Origin: Heliocybe sulcata
Lineage: Eukaryota > Basidiomycota > Agaricomycetes > Gloeophyllales > Gloeophyllaceae
Assembly (NCBI GenBank): GCA_004369045.1
Contig: ML213509.1
Span: 186,001-250,000, forward strand
Direction: 5' to 3'
Length of the DNA: 64,000 nt
The notes beneath the pieces are model-generated. The model was not told the DNA's origin. It made no database searches and saw only the letters and a program-made list of their open reading frames with translations. Of this stretch, positions 40,860-53,100 are shown one piece after another; positions within the stretch are counted from its first letter, which is position 1, and every line of letters begins with the position of its first letter. The position numbers were made by a program, and so were the translations under genes.

Positions 40860-42567
40860 TTAAATATGCGGTATAAAACTCGACCAGGAGATATCTTGAT
40901 ACGCCCCTTCTGGCAATGACCTGAGAGCTTTGAATGCTAAGACCAGAAGGGTTATGCGCGCCGCAAGGTAGATAATGCCTTGAAATATGATTAACCCTCC
41001 ACCCAGGGCCTTCAAGACCAGGCTGGCCTTCCTATTCACGCTCTCCACCCGCTGAGAGAGCGCAATAGTCCCAGCATATACCACCAACTCTAAGAGTGGC
41101 AGACACGTAACAGCAAGCGCCGAGATTCTCCATAAAATCTGGTCCACTCGAGATGGAAATATGAAGAACCATCCAAATAGGTGGACGGCGCCGAATATCA
41201 TGGAGGAGGCAACGAGGAAGACTATCAATGAGATCTGGTCCTGCCAGTCTCCGATGTTTCCCGAGTAGTACGGATCGACGTACTGGGCATTCGGTGCAAG
41301 TTTGGCGCCCTGCGTCATATTGAGTAGCGGCGCTATAGGGGCACCGACGAGGTCGATGATGAGCCATACTGTGGACAGATAAGGTCGGGTCTTATACCGG
41401 TTGTACAGCGTCCCGTTGTTGAATCCCCAGATGGCATCATGGATGCCTATCATCCACGACTTCATGGCAAGTGAGGAAGGCAGTGCCATGCTCCGCCTCG
41501 CGGACATGAACTTCATCACCATCTCCTGCCCTGCGTGCGTGAGGCGAAGCTTGAATGTGCGAAGAGAGTACACCTTCTCCTCGTAAATGCTGTCTACTTT
41601 CGCTTTGTCGGCGAGCTGCACGTCACACAGGGTGTCCTCCGATGCGCGCCTGCCGTCCCGGACCCTGCCCACCGGATGCGCACAGCCGACCGACTGCGGC
41701 TTATTCCACCAGAGAACGTAGGTCACCGCACTCAGTACGGCGAAGGCGCAGGTGAAGAGCTCCAGCTCCGTGAGCACCAAGCCCTGGGCTCTACGCGCGA
41801 TGCACTGACCGATGAACCACAGTGTCTGGATCATCGAAATCCCTTTTGAGATCCAATTGCCTTTGCTTCGATCCCTAATCTCGTGCTCCGTAATATCAGG
41901 GAACTCGACGTCCGTCACATAGGAAGTGGGCTCGCTGGAGAACTGCGACTCTGAATCGGTGTATTGAAGAGAGACCTGTTCGTCGGGTATCAAGGAGCTT
42001 GTACTGTCGACAGACTCCTGACGGGCATGTCGCGAGCTGAACGATGGGGGTGGATGTGGTCGGTAGGGATTAAGGTCTTTGTAGGGATCAAGAACCCTCA
42101 CAGGCTCTCCGCCTGAATAGAGCATGAACCCGCCCATGATCGCGAAGAAACCGTGAGTTTGCGTCCACTTATGCCCTACGGACTTCAGTTAGTTGGGCCA
42201 TGCTGCATGAAGACATACCGGTCGACTTACCTGCGAAATCGCAAGCTAGCCTCCTCGAAGTGAGCCACTGCTTCGCAGCCCAAATGACCACGGCTTCTGG
42301 AGCGACAATAGCCGTGCAGGTAGTCACCAGCTGCCGACCAAGCGTGATCAACCAGGATTGATAGGGAGGAGGAACGTTGGGATGGACGGCCGACCAAGTG
42401 CAGGCAAATATTGTAGCAAGACAACTCCAGACAATGCTCGAGATCGTCCGACAGTTATACAGATCGGTACAGTTGTAGGTGGTCTCATCGAAGCTTCGGG
42501 CCTTTAGGAATGACGAGGAATTGGCGGCATGCTGGGGCAAAGAGTTGTTATAGGCAGGTAGAAACAT
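40860..42567 (-). CDS. Uncharacterised fungal multi-pass membrane protein
   Basis: Member of a basidiomycete membrane family with no known function. The ATG is at 42565-42567 (MFLPAYNNS). The start carries the family signature NCTDLYNCRTISSIVWSCLA (a cysteine-containing segment leading into the first helix), then TWSAVHPNVPPPYQSW and PEAVVIWAAKQWLTSRRLA. An intron at about 42236-42179 leads to HKWTQTHGFFAIMGGFMLY. A hydrophilic, Ser/Asp-rich loop (about 42080-41880) is followed by ELELFTCAFAVLSAVTYVLW, another polar loop, and C-terminal helices at TVWLIIDLVGAPIAPLL, ISLIVFLVASSMIFGAVHLF, ISALAVTCLPLLELVVYAG and LGGGLIIFQGIIYLAARITL, ending ISWSSFIPHI. About 550 residues, intact. Confidence 0.8.
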
Positions 42568-45500
42568 GATCTCTTACTCGAGAGCAGATACTATAGCGTA
42601 GGTTGATATGGCTGCAACAGACGTTCTCATCCTAATCGCACCAACATATAGTCGATAACAAGGCACGCGAACTCCCGTGAAGTGCAAGATCCATAAGGAC
42701 GCGCTGGAGGCGTGGATCTCATAATGCAAAGTTCTACGATCCCGGTATCTCCTGGGAGCAATAGTATCAGTTGTTGAAGGGCTAATGCCAATGCGGAACT
42801 TACAGACCACCCACCCATGGGCACGCGGCAAGGGCAAGGGAAAGTCAAGCTCATCGAAGTGACGCTGGTGTTCAGATATAGAACCGGTATCATTACTTAC
42901 AGAGCGGCAGATCCTTGCAAGACTGAGATTAATTGCCCAGTCGTACATGTCAGTACTCGACCATATCCTTCACAGGAATTTTTTGCATAGCCCCACGACC
43001 TTCAACGCACTGTTGACCCATTACCATTGGGATGATGCTTGACTCCCATCGGTAGAGGCCCATTAACGTTTGCATGCGACCAACGCTCATGACCAGTTGA
43101 AGCTAGGTGGGAAGAGGAGGGAGTTCTAGAGCGTCATCGTTGCGCGGGAGCGGGACCTGACACTAATATTATCTTCTCTTGATCCGCAGGCGCCCCATTT
43201 GGTTCCACCTCCTGATATAACTTGGACGCTGGCCACTTTTGACCTCGGACATGCGGAGTTAAGCTCGCAGTCGAGTGATCTTCGGAAGCTACCGGGGGTT
43301 AGGCTTCAGCAGCGGAACAGGTGTGTAGTATCAGTAACGGGGCACACCTTCAGGAGAACCTCTTGTCGCACTGCCTGCACAAGTGTCGCTTCCGAGGTCA
43401 AGGCTGGTCTTCGCTGAACTGTAGGTCCTATCACCATTTGGTGACGCAGGCCGCTGGTAGAGTTGCACATGTAAAGGGTTTCGGTGGAGAAGAACTGCCA
43501 CCTACCATGCCGTTACTGCCCAAAGAACGACGAGCCTATGTGAAGGATTGCATGAGAGGGTGTTGGTATGGCATCAGCATAGCGCTCAACTTACGTCGCG
43601 ACCTGGACCTCCATGTACAGCATTCTGACCAACGGTACCAGTAAGAAGTCGTCTCCCCGCACGTTGCAGGTAACTTACGTGGGAGTCATGGGAGTTTCGG
43701 GGCATCGAGGAGATCTGCTTGAACTGCCCTTGCGCTTTCATTCCGGGGGTCTAGCACAGAATGGGAAAAGTGGTACGGAAGGTATCTTGCCAGATTTCGG
43801 GATGACATACTGGAGATGGCTGATTCCTCTCTGTTCGAGAGGACGTCTTGTACTCTGTTAATCCGGGGATCATAAGACTCCGTTTTGAGATCTTCAGATG
43901 CACGAACCGCGATTCTGAGCATCGAACGTGCTGTTAGAATTCCCGCTCCCGTCGTTTTCTAGTGATCCAGAAGTCTCCTGAGGGCGCTTGAACAACCCAC
44001 AGCAGAAATCGTCGTCGTTGGCATCAGTTTGACTTGCGGAGGCCTCCCTCCCAGAGTAATCGTTTTCATGTGCGACGACCATGTTCTCTTAATTTCCGAG
44101 GAGAGCTAACGTGAAGTGAGGGCGGGTCCTGAGAGGATGTGCGGGATTTAACGCGGTGGACTGCCATGATGAATACAATTCAACGACTGTCAACGGCGTC
44201 GACACGATGCCCGAGTTGCTAAGCGAGGTGGGCATTCCATGAAATTTGTTGCTCTAAGCGAGCATCCCGACGTTGGTGTAGAACCTTGAGGAAGCATGCT
44301 CGCCTTTGCCGAGCGGAGAAACGGAAGTACGCGGTGGGTCAAATTTACATCAAGGAGAGCTGGAGCGCACCGGGTAGGTCGCTGGCGCTTCTTGCAGTCC
44401 ATTGATCATGGATGTCGGCCATGCAGCGCTACCTTGAGTAACTATCTGCAGGGTTGACTCGCTGCTGGGCAGGACCTTACTGGATCCACATGGCAATGGA
44501 AGGCTGAAGCCGACCTCGGTGTTATTTTGGTATCAGATGAAACCCATGGCCATGGTTGAACTCTAGATTTTCGTCGCCTTCCACTTCGGAGCCCCTACAA
44601 AGTAAAACAATGCAAGCAACCGGCAGGCAAGCGTGCTTCTCAACAAGGCGGCAGAGAGACTAACGTAACTTTGACGATTTCGAATTCACTTGGTCGGGGA
44701 GACGTCGGTCCCGCAATAGCCGAGGGCCCTTGCATGCCGAGACGCCCGTGTGATTTCAGCCACAAGGAAGTGGCAGCCAATCCGGAGGCGCAATTTAGAG
44801 TCGAGTGCGTCAAGCGTCCAGACCTGCGGGATGGAGGATGCAAGCTAAACTCCGGGCTACACCATACAAGTTCAGGGCTGTGTTGCACGAGTACCATGCA
44901 CCCTACCAGGTGGTGATAGAAAACCACACGAAAACGGGCAGGACTGATGTCTCGTGCTGAACACAACCAAAGACGCCACATAGTATGTGCTTAGCTTAAG
45001 CAGTCATTTCTGAACTGGCTGAGTACAAGGTAGACTGGCTTGTTCCTGGCGCCGAGCTCGCTTGACCATGGCAGCTCCCTACTCAGTCCCAAGATCTTCT
45101 GATTGGTGGGCACAGATGGTTCTTGACCAGATCGGACGACAAGGGCGCGAGCGGCTGCCGGTATACAAACGACAGCCTGTCAACGGGATGTACGCAACTG
45201 AGCAACTCACCTGGCGAGAGTAACACCGGTCATAAGTCAACGTCGAGCACCCGGGGGCGTCTGAGGACGTTACTGCCTTCGTCCTTTGGACATGTATAGT
45301 GGCCTAGTGGGCTGAGCTTACAAGCTGAGCGGATCAGATAATAAGCAGCGGTAGAGAAGTACCATTTGATGATCACGCATCTGGGCCGCAGGCGACTGAC
45401 GGACAGGAGCGAAAAAGTTCTTTTGCTTCTCTATATCTTCATTCTCCGCACCTGACCAGTCTTACACCAACGTCCATCACCCCTGGTCGTCCTCGACAAT

Positions 45501-46312
45501 CTTCAGCGGAGTAGCCTCGGATTGACAGATGGAGGGCTCGAGAATTCGTCCCTGTGCGTCCGCAACAGAATGCGCACTTGAAGATGAGCGGGTAAATGCG
45601 TGAGGGCATCAGCCGCACTGATATCGTTGGGCCCATATGACTGTGAGCAAGGGAGGGCAGGAAGGGCGAGGAAGAGGGCATCCGATGCTTCGTGATAACT
45701 ACTTCGAGGACGTGCGAGGGAATCTGCCACCTGGGATGTCCGCCTTCATGAAATCCCAGGTAAGGATGTACGTAGCAATCAGATTGACTCTTGGCTGGAT
45801 GTGTCGTCGTCGCATATGAAGAAGAGCTGGGTGAGATCGCTTGAAAGCCACTATCGACCGGGTATTGTGGCGACAATGGTAAAGACTACGTCGTGAAAGG
45901 TGTACACGGTGCGCTGGTGGATAGGATTTCGAGCGAGATATACATGTGGTTAGCTGGTGCAGGGTAGTGAAAGCCGCATACACCAGAAGCCGGGCTGCGA
46001 AGAAGCCTTCCTCAAGCAGACGCATTTAGATACAGATTGCTTCAGAATATCACCGGCCTTGCACTTTCCGATCTAATATGCGTCGAGTACCGTCTCTGCG
46101 ACTTCTGCAGCGCTTAGAAAGGGCGAAGAATACGCCGACATGAGCTCGACATGAGTGTAAACGACAAGAAAGGCTGCGAAGTGGCTACGTAGTTGGCACG
46201 TTCTTTGGCGGTTTCCGGCGGGGAACGCGTTGGGGTTGCCGACTTCAAACGAGTCTTGCGCCTTTTGCTTTCTCTTTACATCCACCTCTCCTCTCTGAGC
46301 CAGCCGTTCACC
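42568..46312. other. Gene-poor stretch of 3.7 kb
   Basis: No gene can be supported. Open stretches up to 145 codons occur (for example 42574-42948 and 45439-45876 on the minus strand, 43321-43644 on the plus strand), none with a family motif, a clean splice chain or strand-consistent codon bias. No terminal repeats or transposase-like motifs were seen. The last 60 bases are the pyrimidine-rich leader of the porin gene. Confidence 0.45.
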
Positions 46313-47443
46313 ATGTCTGCCCCTCAGCCTGTTCCCCCATCCTGGAAGGTTAGTGCCTCTCGTGGTCGCCGTTATACACGTCGTGGACGCGTCTAACAAT
46401 TTGTGATACAACCAGGACATTGGCAAGTCCTCAAATGACCTGCTCGGCAAGGACTTCCCCTTCCACGGCACACAGCTCGAGGTTAAGACGGCGACGCCCT
46501 CGAATGTCGCCTTCAAGGTTGGCGGCTTCCGCGACTCCAAGTCCTCCGCCATCACCGGCGACGTCGAGGCCAAGTACAGCGACAAGCCTCATGGCCTCAC
46601 CTTCACGCAGACGTGGACCACCTCCAACATCCTCCGCTCCCAGGTCGAGCTCGAGAATCAGATTGCGAAGGGTCTCAAGCTCGACCTGAGCACGGCCCTC
46701 CTCCCTGACAAGGGCCAAAAGAGCGCCATCGTCAACCTCACCTACAAGCAGCCCGGCCTGCACACCCGCGCTTTCCTGGACCTCTTCAAGGTGCGTCCCC
46801 TCCTCCTAGTCCTCCGTCTATCACACAAACGCAATGCAAAACTAACTATCTCTATGCATGGTAAGGGTCCGACCTTCACTGCGGACACCGTCCTTGGCCG
46901 CGACGGCTTCCTGCTCGGCGGTGAGGCGTCGTACAACGTCACCGAGGGCAAGGTCACCCGCTATGCCGCTGCGGTCGGCTTCTCCGCGCCCGAGTATGCA
47001 GTCGCCCTTCACGGCCTCGGCAATCTCTCCATCTTCCACGCTTCCTACTATCACAAGGTCTCCCCTGACGTCGAGGCCGGCGCCAAGGCCATCTACGACA
47101 CCAACGCGACCACCCCCGGCGTCAGCCTCGAGGTCGGCACCAAGGCTTATCTCGACTCGGCTGCCTTTGTCAAGGCAAAGATCAATAACTCTGGTGCGCT
47201 CGCGCTCGGTAAGTAAATCACGGCTATGCATCCTAGAGTGGCACTGAATCGTCGGACAGGCTATACCCAGGCTCTCCGCCCGGGTGTCCGTGCTTCCTTC
47301 GGTCTTGCCCTGGACACCCAAAAGTTGAACGAGGCCAACCCTATCGGGCCCGCTCACAAGGTGCGTCTGATCAGTCTTCTATCGCTGCACCTCATACTCA
47401 CAACGTCCGTCAGGTTGGTGCCAGCATCACTTTCGAAGGCTGA
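46313..47443 (+). CDS. Mitochondrial outer-membrane porin (VDAC)
   Basis: Voltage-dependent anion channel, the 19-strand beta barrel that carries metabolites across the outer mitochondrial membrane. The ATG at 46313 reads MSAPQPVPPSWKDIGKSSND, with an intron after SWK; the amphipathic N-terminal helix and DLLGKDFPF start are typical. Next come strands such as ITGDVEAKYSDKPHGLTFTQ, QTWTTSNILRSQVELEN and GLKLDLSTALLPD (the GLK motif), then after an intron GPTFTADTVLGRDGFLLGGE, YHKVSPDVEAGAKAIYD, LDSAAFVKAKINNSGALALG, YTQALRPGVRASFGLALDT and, from the last exon, VGASITFEG with the stop at 47441-47443. About 293 residues, standard for fungi. Short introns, intact; expected to be highly expressed, in line with its strong C-ending codon bias. 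Confidence 0.95.
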
Positions 47444-48167
47444 GCGATCCGCTAGGATACCCTCGCTCTCTTTGCGGTTAGAGTCAGAAGTACATTACTT
47501 GAGTCCTTGAGTATATTGCTCCGCTCAAATATATACAATTTTAACGACCAAGTGCGTCATATCGTTGACCAAATCTTATTCTGATGCGACTTGGCGCATC
47601 ACAAGTCGTCCTTCATGTCACAATTCAATCTCGAATCTTAATCATCGGCTGAGACCTCGTCCGCCGCAGCACGACTACTGCATGGGTTAAAATGTCCAGA
47701 TCCATACGCATATAGTACATCAGACCAGCTATATCGCTCCGTTTCTATATACCGCATCACAGGGTCCTATCCAACAAACCCAGCACCGGCCATAGGACAG
47801 AAACTATTCTTACATGTAGGGCATATTACGATAACTCTGAAGAAAATAGCTCTCGATGTGAACGATCGACCCACATAAAGCCAAGCATGGTGGGTGCATG
47901 GCAGCGGGAGGTACCGGGGATCGCGCATAAAAGAAGGGCTGCAAAGGTCCAAGTTGTCCGTCCCCACCCACGACTATGGGGTCACTAGTTGTGTTGTCCA
48001 TGAAGGTAGCTGTACAATGTCCTCGCTGGCTTCTCATTTCTTTCGTATCACCTACCCGCCTCCTGCGAGCTGCAAGGGCTACGACAACGCCATGCGAGAC
48101 GGATTCGACTGCCAGGCGCCCATGCGTACGCCGGAGCTCAAGCTGACACTCACTCGCACCGAGGTCG
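47444..48167. other. Convergent 3' region between porin and MADS genes
   Basis: Holds the two 3' flanks. A long plus-strand open stretch beginning near 48018 overlaps the MADS gene antisense and is not accepted as a gene. Confidence 0.5.
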
Positions 48168-50126
48168 TCAATCAGCAGGTATTCCCTGCCCTTCCCCTCC
48201 CTCCCCTTCCTTCTTCACCACCCCATCCGCCGACCCGTTCACCGAGACTCGGTCAGTCTCGCCGTCCCCGTCTTTCACGCCTGCAGCCGAGGCCAACGAT
48301 CCCGGCCGCATGTCACTCGCAGTCGAGTCCACCCGTGCGCGCTTGTGCGAGAGTGCAGGCGACACCACGGCCGAGTTCGGCGCGGACGCCGTCCCAGCCT
48401 GGTTCGTGTTCGCGGTTGCAGGAGCAGGGGCGTCGTGCTGTTGCCGTTCCCAAGAAAGGCTCGGGCGCCTGCCGTCACTGCTGCTTCCGCTGCTGCCTGG
48501 GTAGGCCGAGGGCAGGTGAAGGGGCGTAGGCTCAGGCTGCGCTGCTGGAGGTGCTGCTGCTGGTTGCGAGGGTGCTGAAGCGAAAATTTCCAACCAAGAG
48601 GTGTCATGTGGGTTGTGGTTCACTTGAGCTGAAAAAAGGTGCGTACAGGGGTTTGGGCAGTCATACGAAGCAGAGGTCAGGCGAAAGTAGGTGTAACAGT
48701 GTCAGCATTCGATCTGAATGAGGCATGGACAGGACGTACTTGGACTGTGGTGCGCAGATTGAGGTGGTTGCGACTGCGGTTGTTGATGTTGCTGTTGGTG
48801 CACTGGCCAGTCAAAGCCACCAAAATTCTGTCCTTGGCCAGTACTACTTCGATGTGCCCCAGCTCCAGGACCGAGGAACAGGGAAGCGTCATGACCGTGT
48901 GAGAGCCGTTGTTGTCCGCCGTAGGCATCAGAATAGCTGGGGTTACGCTGCGGTCGAGGGAAATCGAACAGTGCGTTCGAGCCAGGAGGTGGTGTACCGG
49001 AAAACATGCCCGGGTTGGAAAAGCCCGCTGCGTGTGAGTGCATGTTGGTCTGGGCGACCGGGTAATTCAAGCGGTAGCCGTCGTTGTGATCGTAGGGGAA
49101 GGAAGGGGTGTGAGCCGACAGTGCACCAGGTGGCGTGAGTTGACCGGGGGTGGGTGCGATTTTGGGCCTTTTGTTGGGTGGCTGGTTGTGACGTTCACCG
49201 GAGATGGGAAGGGAGGAGGTATTGGTGAGCGAGGAGGGCATCGGAAGGTTCTGTAGGGGTGCGGATGGGATGGTCATGGTGGTCCTGTAGTCAGACTACG
49301 ATAGGGGTGAGTACTTGCAAGTTCAGAATAAGTAGACGGATTTCGACACGTACGTCGACGTTCATGGAGAGCTCACTGGGCCGCAGCTGCCCGTTACCCT
49401 TTTTCAAGTCGGGCTTCGGGCGGAGACCGTCTTTGCGCTTGTTGCCCCTCCCCATATCATCGTCGTCCTCCTCGTCATCATCGACTCCCGCATCTTCTAC
49501 CTTGTTGTTGCCAAAGTCGGCGGGGGTTCGGGTGTCGCGCTCACCATCGAACTGATGTATCTGTAAGCACGATGATGAGGGATAGGGGTGGTCCACGTAC
49601 ACGGTTATGGCGGTCTAGTATATCACGTATATCGCGAGAGCAGTATTCGTAACACTTGACATGATGGCCTGGACGCTCCTCTGCTCGCAGGGTGATAGAA
49701 GCAACGGTGTAAGCTCGGACCTCCGTGTTGCCTGTCGAGATTAACGCACCGAAGATGATGACGGCAACATCAACCGAGCAAAGCACGCCCAACTCGTACG
49801 CCTTCTTGAAGAGACCATTCTTCCGCTGTGTGCGACGACGACGAGAGCAGTCCGCCCGACACAAGAAATTGAAATAGAAAGCGATAAAAATAAGGTGAGC
49901 CCGCCAAGCCGGGTCGAGCATAAAAATAGGTTCGACCTGCCTTTAGAAAAGTGACGGCGCGATTACGCTCGTGCTAAGAAAAGGACAGTAAGCGAGCGGA
50001 AGACGAGAAACACGCAGAGGACAGCGGGCAAAAAAAGTGTCGACAGTTATAGACGACGCTATTAAAAGTGGTATAGTCGAAAGCACATACCGTGATGGGT
50101 TGGATTTCGATCTTTCGCCTACCCAT
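48168..50126 (-). CDS. MADS-box transcription factor, MEF2/Rlm1 type
   Basis: Nuclear MADS factor; in yeasts the Rlm1 relatives act below the cell-wall-integrity MAP kinase. The ATG at 50124-50126 reads [12 protein letters not shown]; small exons then give [10 protein letters not shown] (about 49970-49941), [20 protein letters not shown] and AVIIF (about 49830-49760), and [20 protein letters not shown] (about 49680-49615), which is the MADS domain followed by a MEF2-like segment. Next is [17 protein letters not shown], an acidic stretch and a basic [15 protein letters not shown]. The long tail is rich in Pro, Ser, Gln and His ([16 protein letters not shown]) and ends [12 protein letters not shown] at the stop 48168-48170. 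Intron borders in the MADS domain were chosen to restore the domain. Intact. Confidence 0.88.
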
Positions 50127-53100
50127 GGTTGCGGTCGTTCAGGCCGAGTCGGGCGATGTGCGACGCGTTGCAGGCGGTGTGGCAGGAAGAGGGAGGAAGA
50201 GGGATGCGGGGGACAAGGTATGTGGACTCTGAGCGAGTCTTGAACTGGCTCTCGGCATGCCGTCCTCCCACCACCGTGCCGGCCGTTTGGATGACAAAAC
50301 CTTCAATCTGGTCATCGAACCCTTGAATTGCTCCCGGCGGCTGATGGTCTTCTCCGCAGTAAGGCGTCTTTTTGGCTGCCACCATCCTCCAAATGAACTG
50401 ATACATATCCTTTTCAGTCTTTCATCTTTTCTTCAATTTTTCATATTCGTTCCCCGAGAAACCGAGCGCCAGCGCCCGCCCTAGCCGATTGTGCCACCGC
50501 CGCATGCGTCGAGCCCATAGCTGTGATACCCTAGACTTTCATAACGGTGAGCCGTCAACAAACGTTCTTGATTCTTCTTCTCGAACTGCCACACGCGTCG
50601 CACAGATCTTCACATGGAACGCGATCTGTGCCTAGGAGGAATGGCCATCTTCTTCCGTTCCGTTCACCGTTGGTCGGGTGACTCAGCCAGTCTACCCTGC
50701 GCTTTCCGGTAGCCTTTCGTCACCTCCGCCACAGTGTCACCCGCAATTCTCCATTCAGGGCTGCATTCGTGGGCCATTCGCAGCAGGTGACCGGTGTAAC
50801 CCCGGTGCATCCTACAGTGTTTCTGCCAAATATCTGATACACCAAGCTCGCATTCCGTACAATCAATCAGCTGGTGCTATTCCTATAACCCACGGATGTC
50901 AGCTCTCCTTACCGGGCGAGACGTGGGATTCTCCATAGGCTCTCCAGTCCATGCTCGGACCAATTTTGCGCAGTTTTCCATGTCCCCGCAGTCCCTTGTA
51001 GCCCAGTATGTGCACGCGCTGCCTTCAATTCCCGCCAATTGATGATTACACACGCCGAGAACCATGATACATCGCAAGATCAAGATTGCTTCCCGTCTTT
51101 CCGGAAGGACCAATTCAATGCCAGCGATCCTTATCACATATAACCATTACTGGACTCGTTGAGCATCCGCGAGACTAGATCCGACCAGGTTAGGAAGCTG
51201 TTCGCATTCAAGACTCCCATTAAATTCACTCCAAGTTGCTCAGCATTTCGTCAATCATGTCATGGACCGTCGGGAGCCATGTGCTCGATATCAGCCACTG
51301 GGACGATATGCTGCAATGATTTCTAATTGCCAAGCGACCTTACAGCACAATACCTCCGGACGAGAGTCTCAGGACAGAACTGCACGACAAGGCGGCAAGG
51401 CGTATCTGCTTCAGTCAAGTGACACTCTAGAGACTTGACCATATGCACGCGCTCCTGGAGGAGCGTCGAACAGACTCCAATGTATACCGATATCTAGGCT
51501 CAACTCAGGGCCCCTCTTCGTTACGGCGTTCAAACGCTCGGCGTATCCACAACAAGCTATGACAAGGTCAGCAGCTCGACAGGCCTGTCTGGACTTCGTA
51601 TGCAACCGCGATTTCGTGCGGAGTTGATTTGCAGAGACGGAGCCCCGAATCCGCGCTCGCGCACGGGCCTTTCCCAAGGACAGTCGCGGATCGTGCGAAC
51701 GGTGACAGTGACAGCATAGGCGCGCTTCGTCCTTCTAGATTGCCCGCCTTCGGATTCGGAAAGGGAACTCGTCCGATGGACCCTAGAAGGCCCGGAGTAT
51801 GATGGCATGCTCGATCATCATCTCACCCGTCTCCTCACCATCTGCCAGTTGGAATCTCACGGTGGCTTTCAAGATTTCCATTGCGTCCTTGTTGGACTGG
51901 GTCCAATGTTTGACAACTTTGCTAGACTGTCTCAATTGTTGTCAAGGCGCAGAATGAGTGGTCATAGACGCGAATTCGAGAAGTCTAATCCTCTTCTAAC
52001 TTACCCGGGCTATTTTGGCGGGCCAACGTCTCCGGACCGTTCGATCATACTCTCCGAAGAGCTGCAGCTTCGACAGGCCTGCAGCGGTCTCACGCCTTGG
52101 ATATCTCACGGGGCAAAGGACCGCTACCACTCGGGCGCACCCAGTACGTACAGCCCCGGGTATGTTGCGTTACTCGGTTCTGCAGGGCTCTTGATCGTGC
52201 CATAACAGCCCACATGCCATCTTGTGGCGACGCTGATTGGAGCACAAGGCCCGCACAGCGGTGACCGTCGTGCGAGACGCCATGGGCTATGTGCTCTCCC
52301 GACTGCGCTGCTCACGGCCTACACTTCGCGTTTCTCTCGTTATCAACTGAGGCTCGAGGATGGCCGGATCGTCAGCCGTGTCACTCGCGAGCTGATGATT
52401 CTTCTTGGTTCATCCTTTGCTGAGACATCGAGCTCTTACGTTAGGGACCGAGGACGGAGTGTTTCTGCGGCTCTAAACTATATCACGATCAATAATCTCT
52501 GACAAAATATCCTCTGCGGATTGGCTGACACGGCCCCGCCTTGCGCAGACTTCTCCGAATTTCATACATGAACTTCGCTGCCTGTTTAACCTCTTATATC
52601 CGAGGATCCACCGGGCTTGGTGAATTGGAAGAACTTCATACGAGTGGAGAGGTGGATGCGCGAACAGACGGAACGGAGGTCTCGTGCTCTGAAGGCTTTT
52701 GCTATGGGGTTACCGAACATGTAACCCTTCCCGGGCTGGCATATCCCGCTCTCCTCAAGAGGGCCAACCATCCTCGTCTGCAAAGTCAGCACCCTGACAA
52801 CTACGCAGACTGTTGTCCGGAAGGGAGCAGGCCTGTAAGACGACTGCTGATGGGAGGAAGAAGGCTGATGTAGAGTTTGCTGCCGAGCCGTCTGGGAATG
52901 CTTCCGTTGCGATTCATATCCACCGTCAATCCGCAGGGTCTCTCGCAGTTTTCTGGGAGCTCTCGTGCTCTGTTCCTCGACTCCGGAGCTGATGAGGGAG
53001 TGGTGAACTGTTCCTGGTGCTCGTCCTCTAAGCCATCGCGGCAACCCAATATCCAACAGTGCTCGCGGCTTGAAGCATGCCCGAGCGCCGGGTAGCATTT

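Noticed and set aside
47894-48529. Plus-strand open frame of 211 codons
   Set aside because: It lies partly antisense to the last exon of the MADS gene, whose GC-rich codons keep the opposite strand open. No domain was seen.
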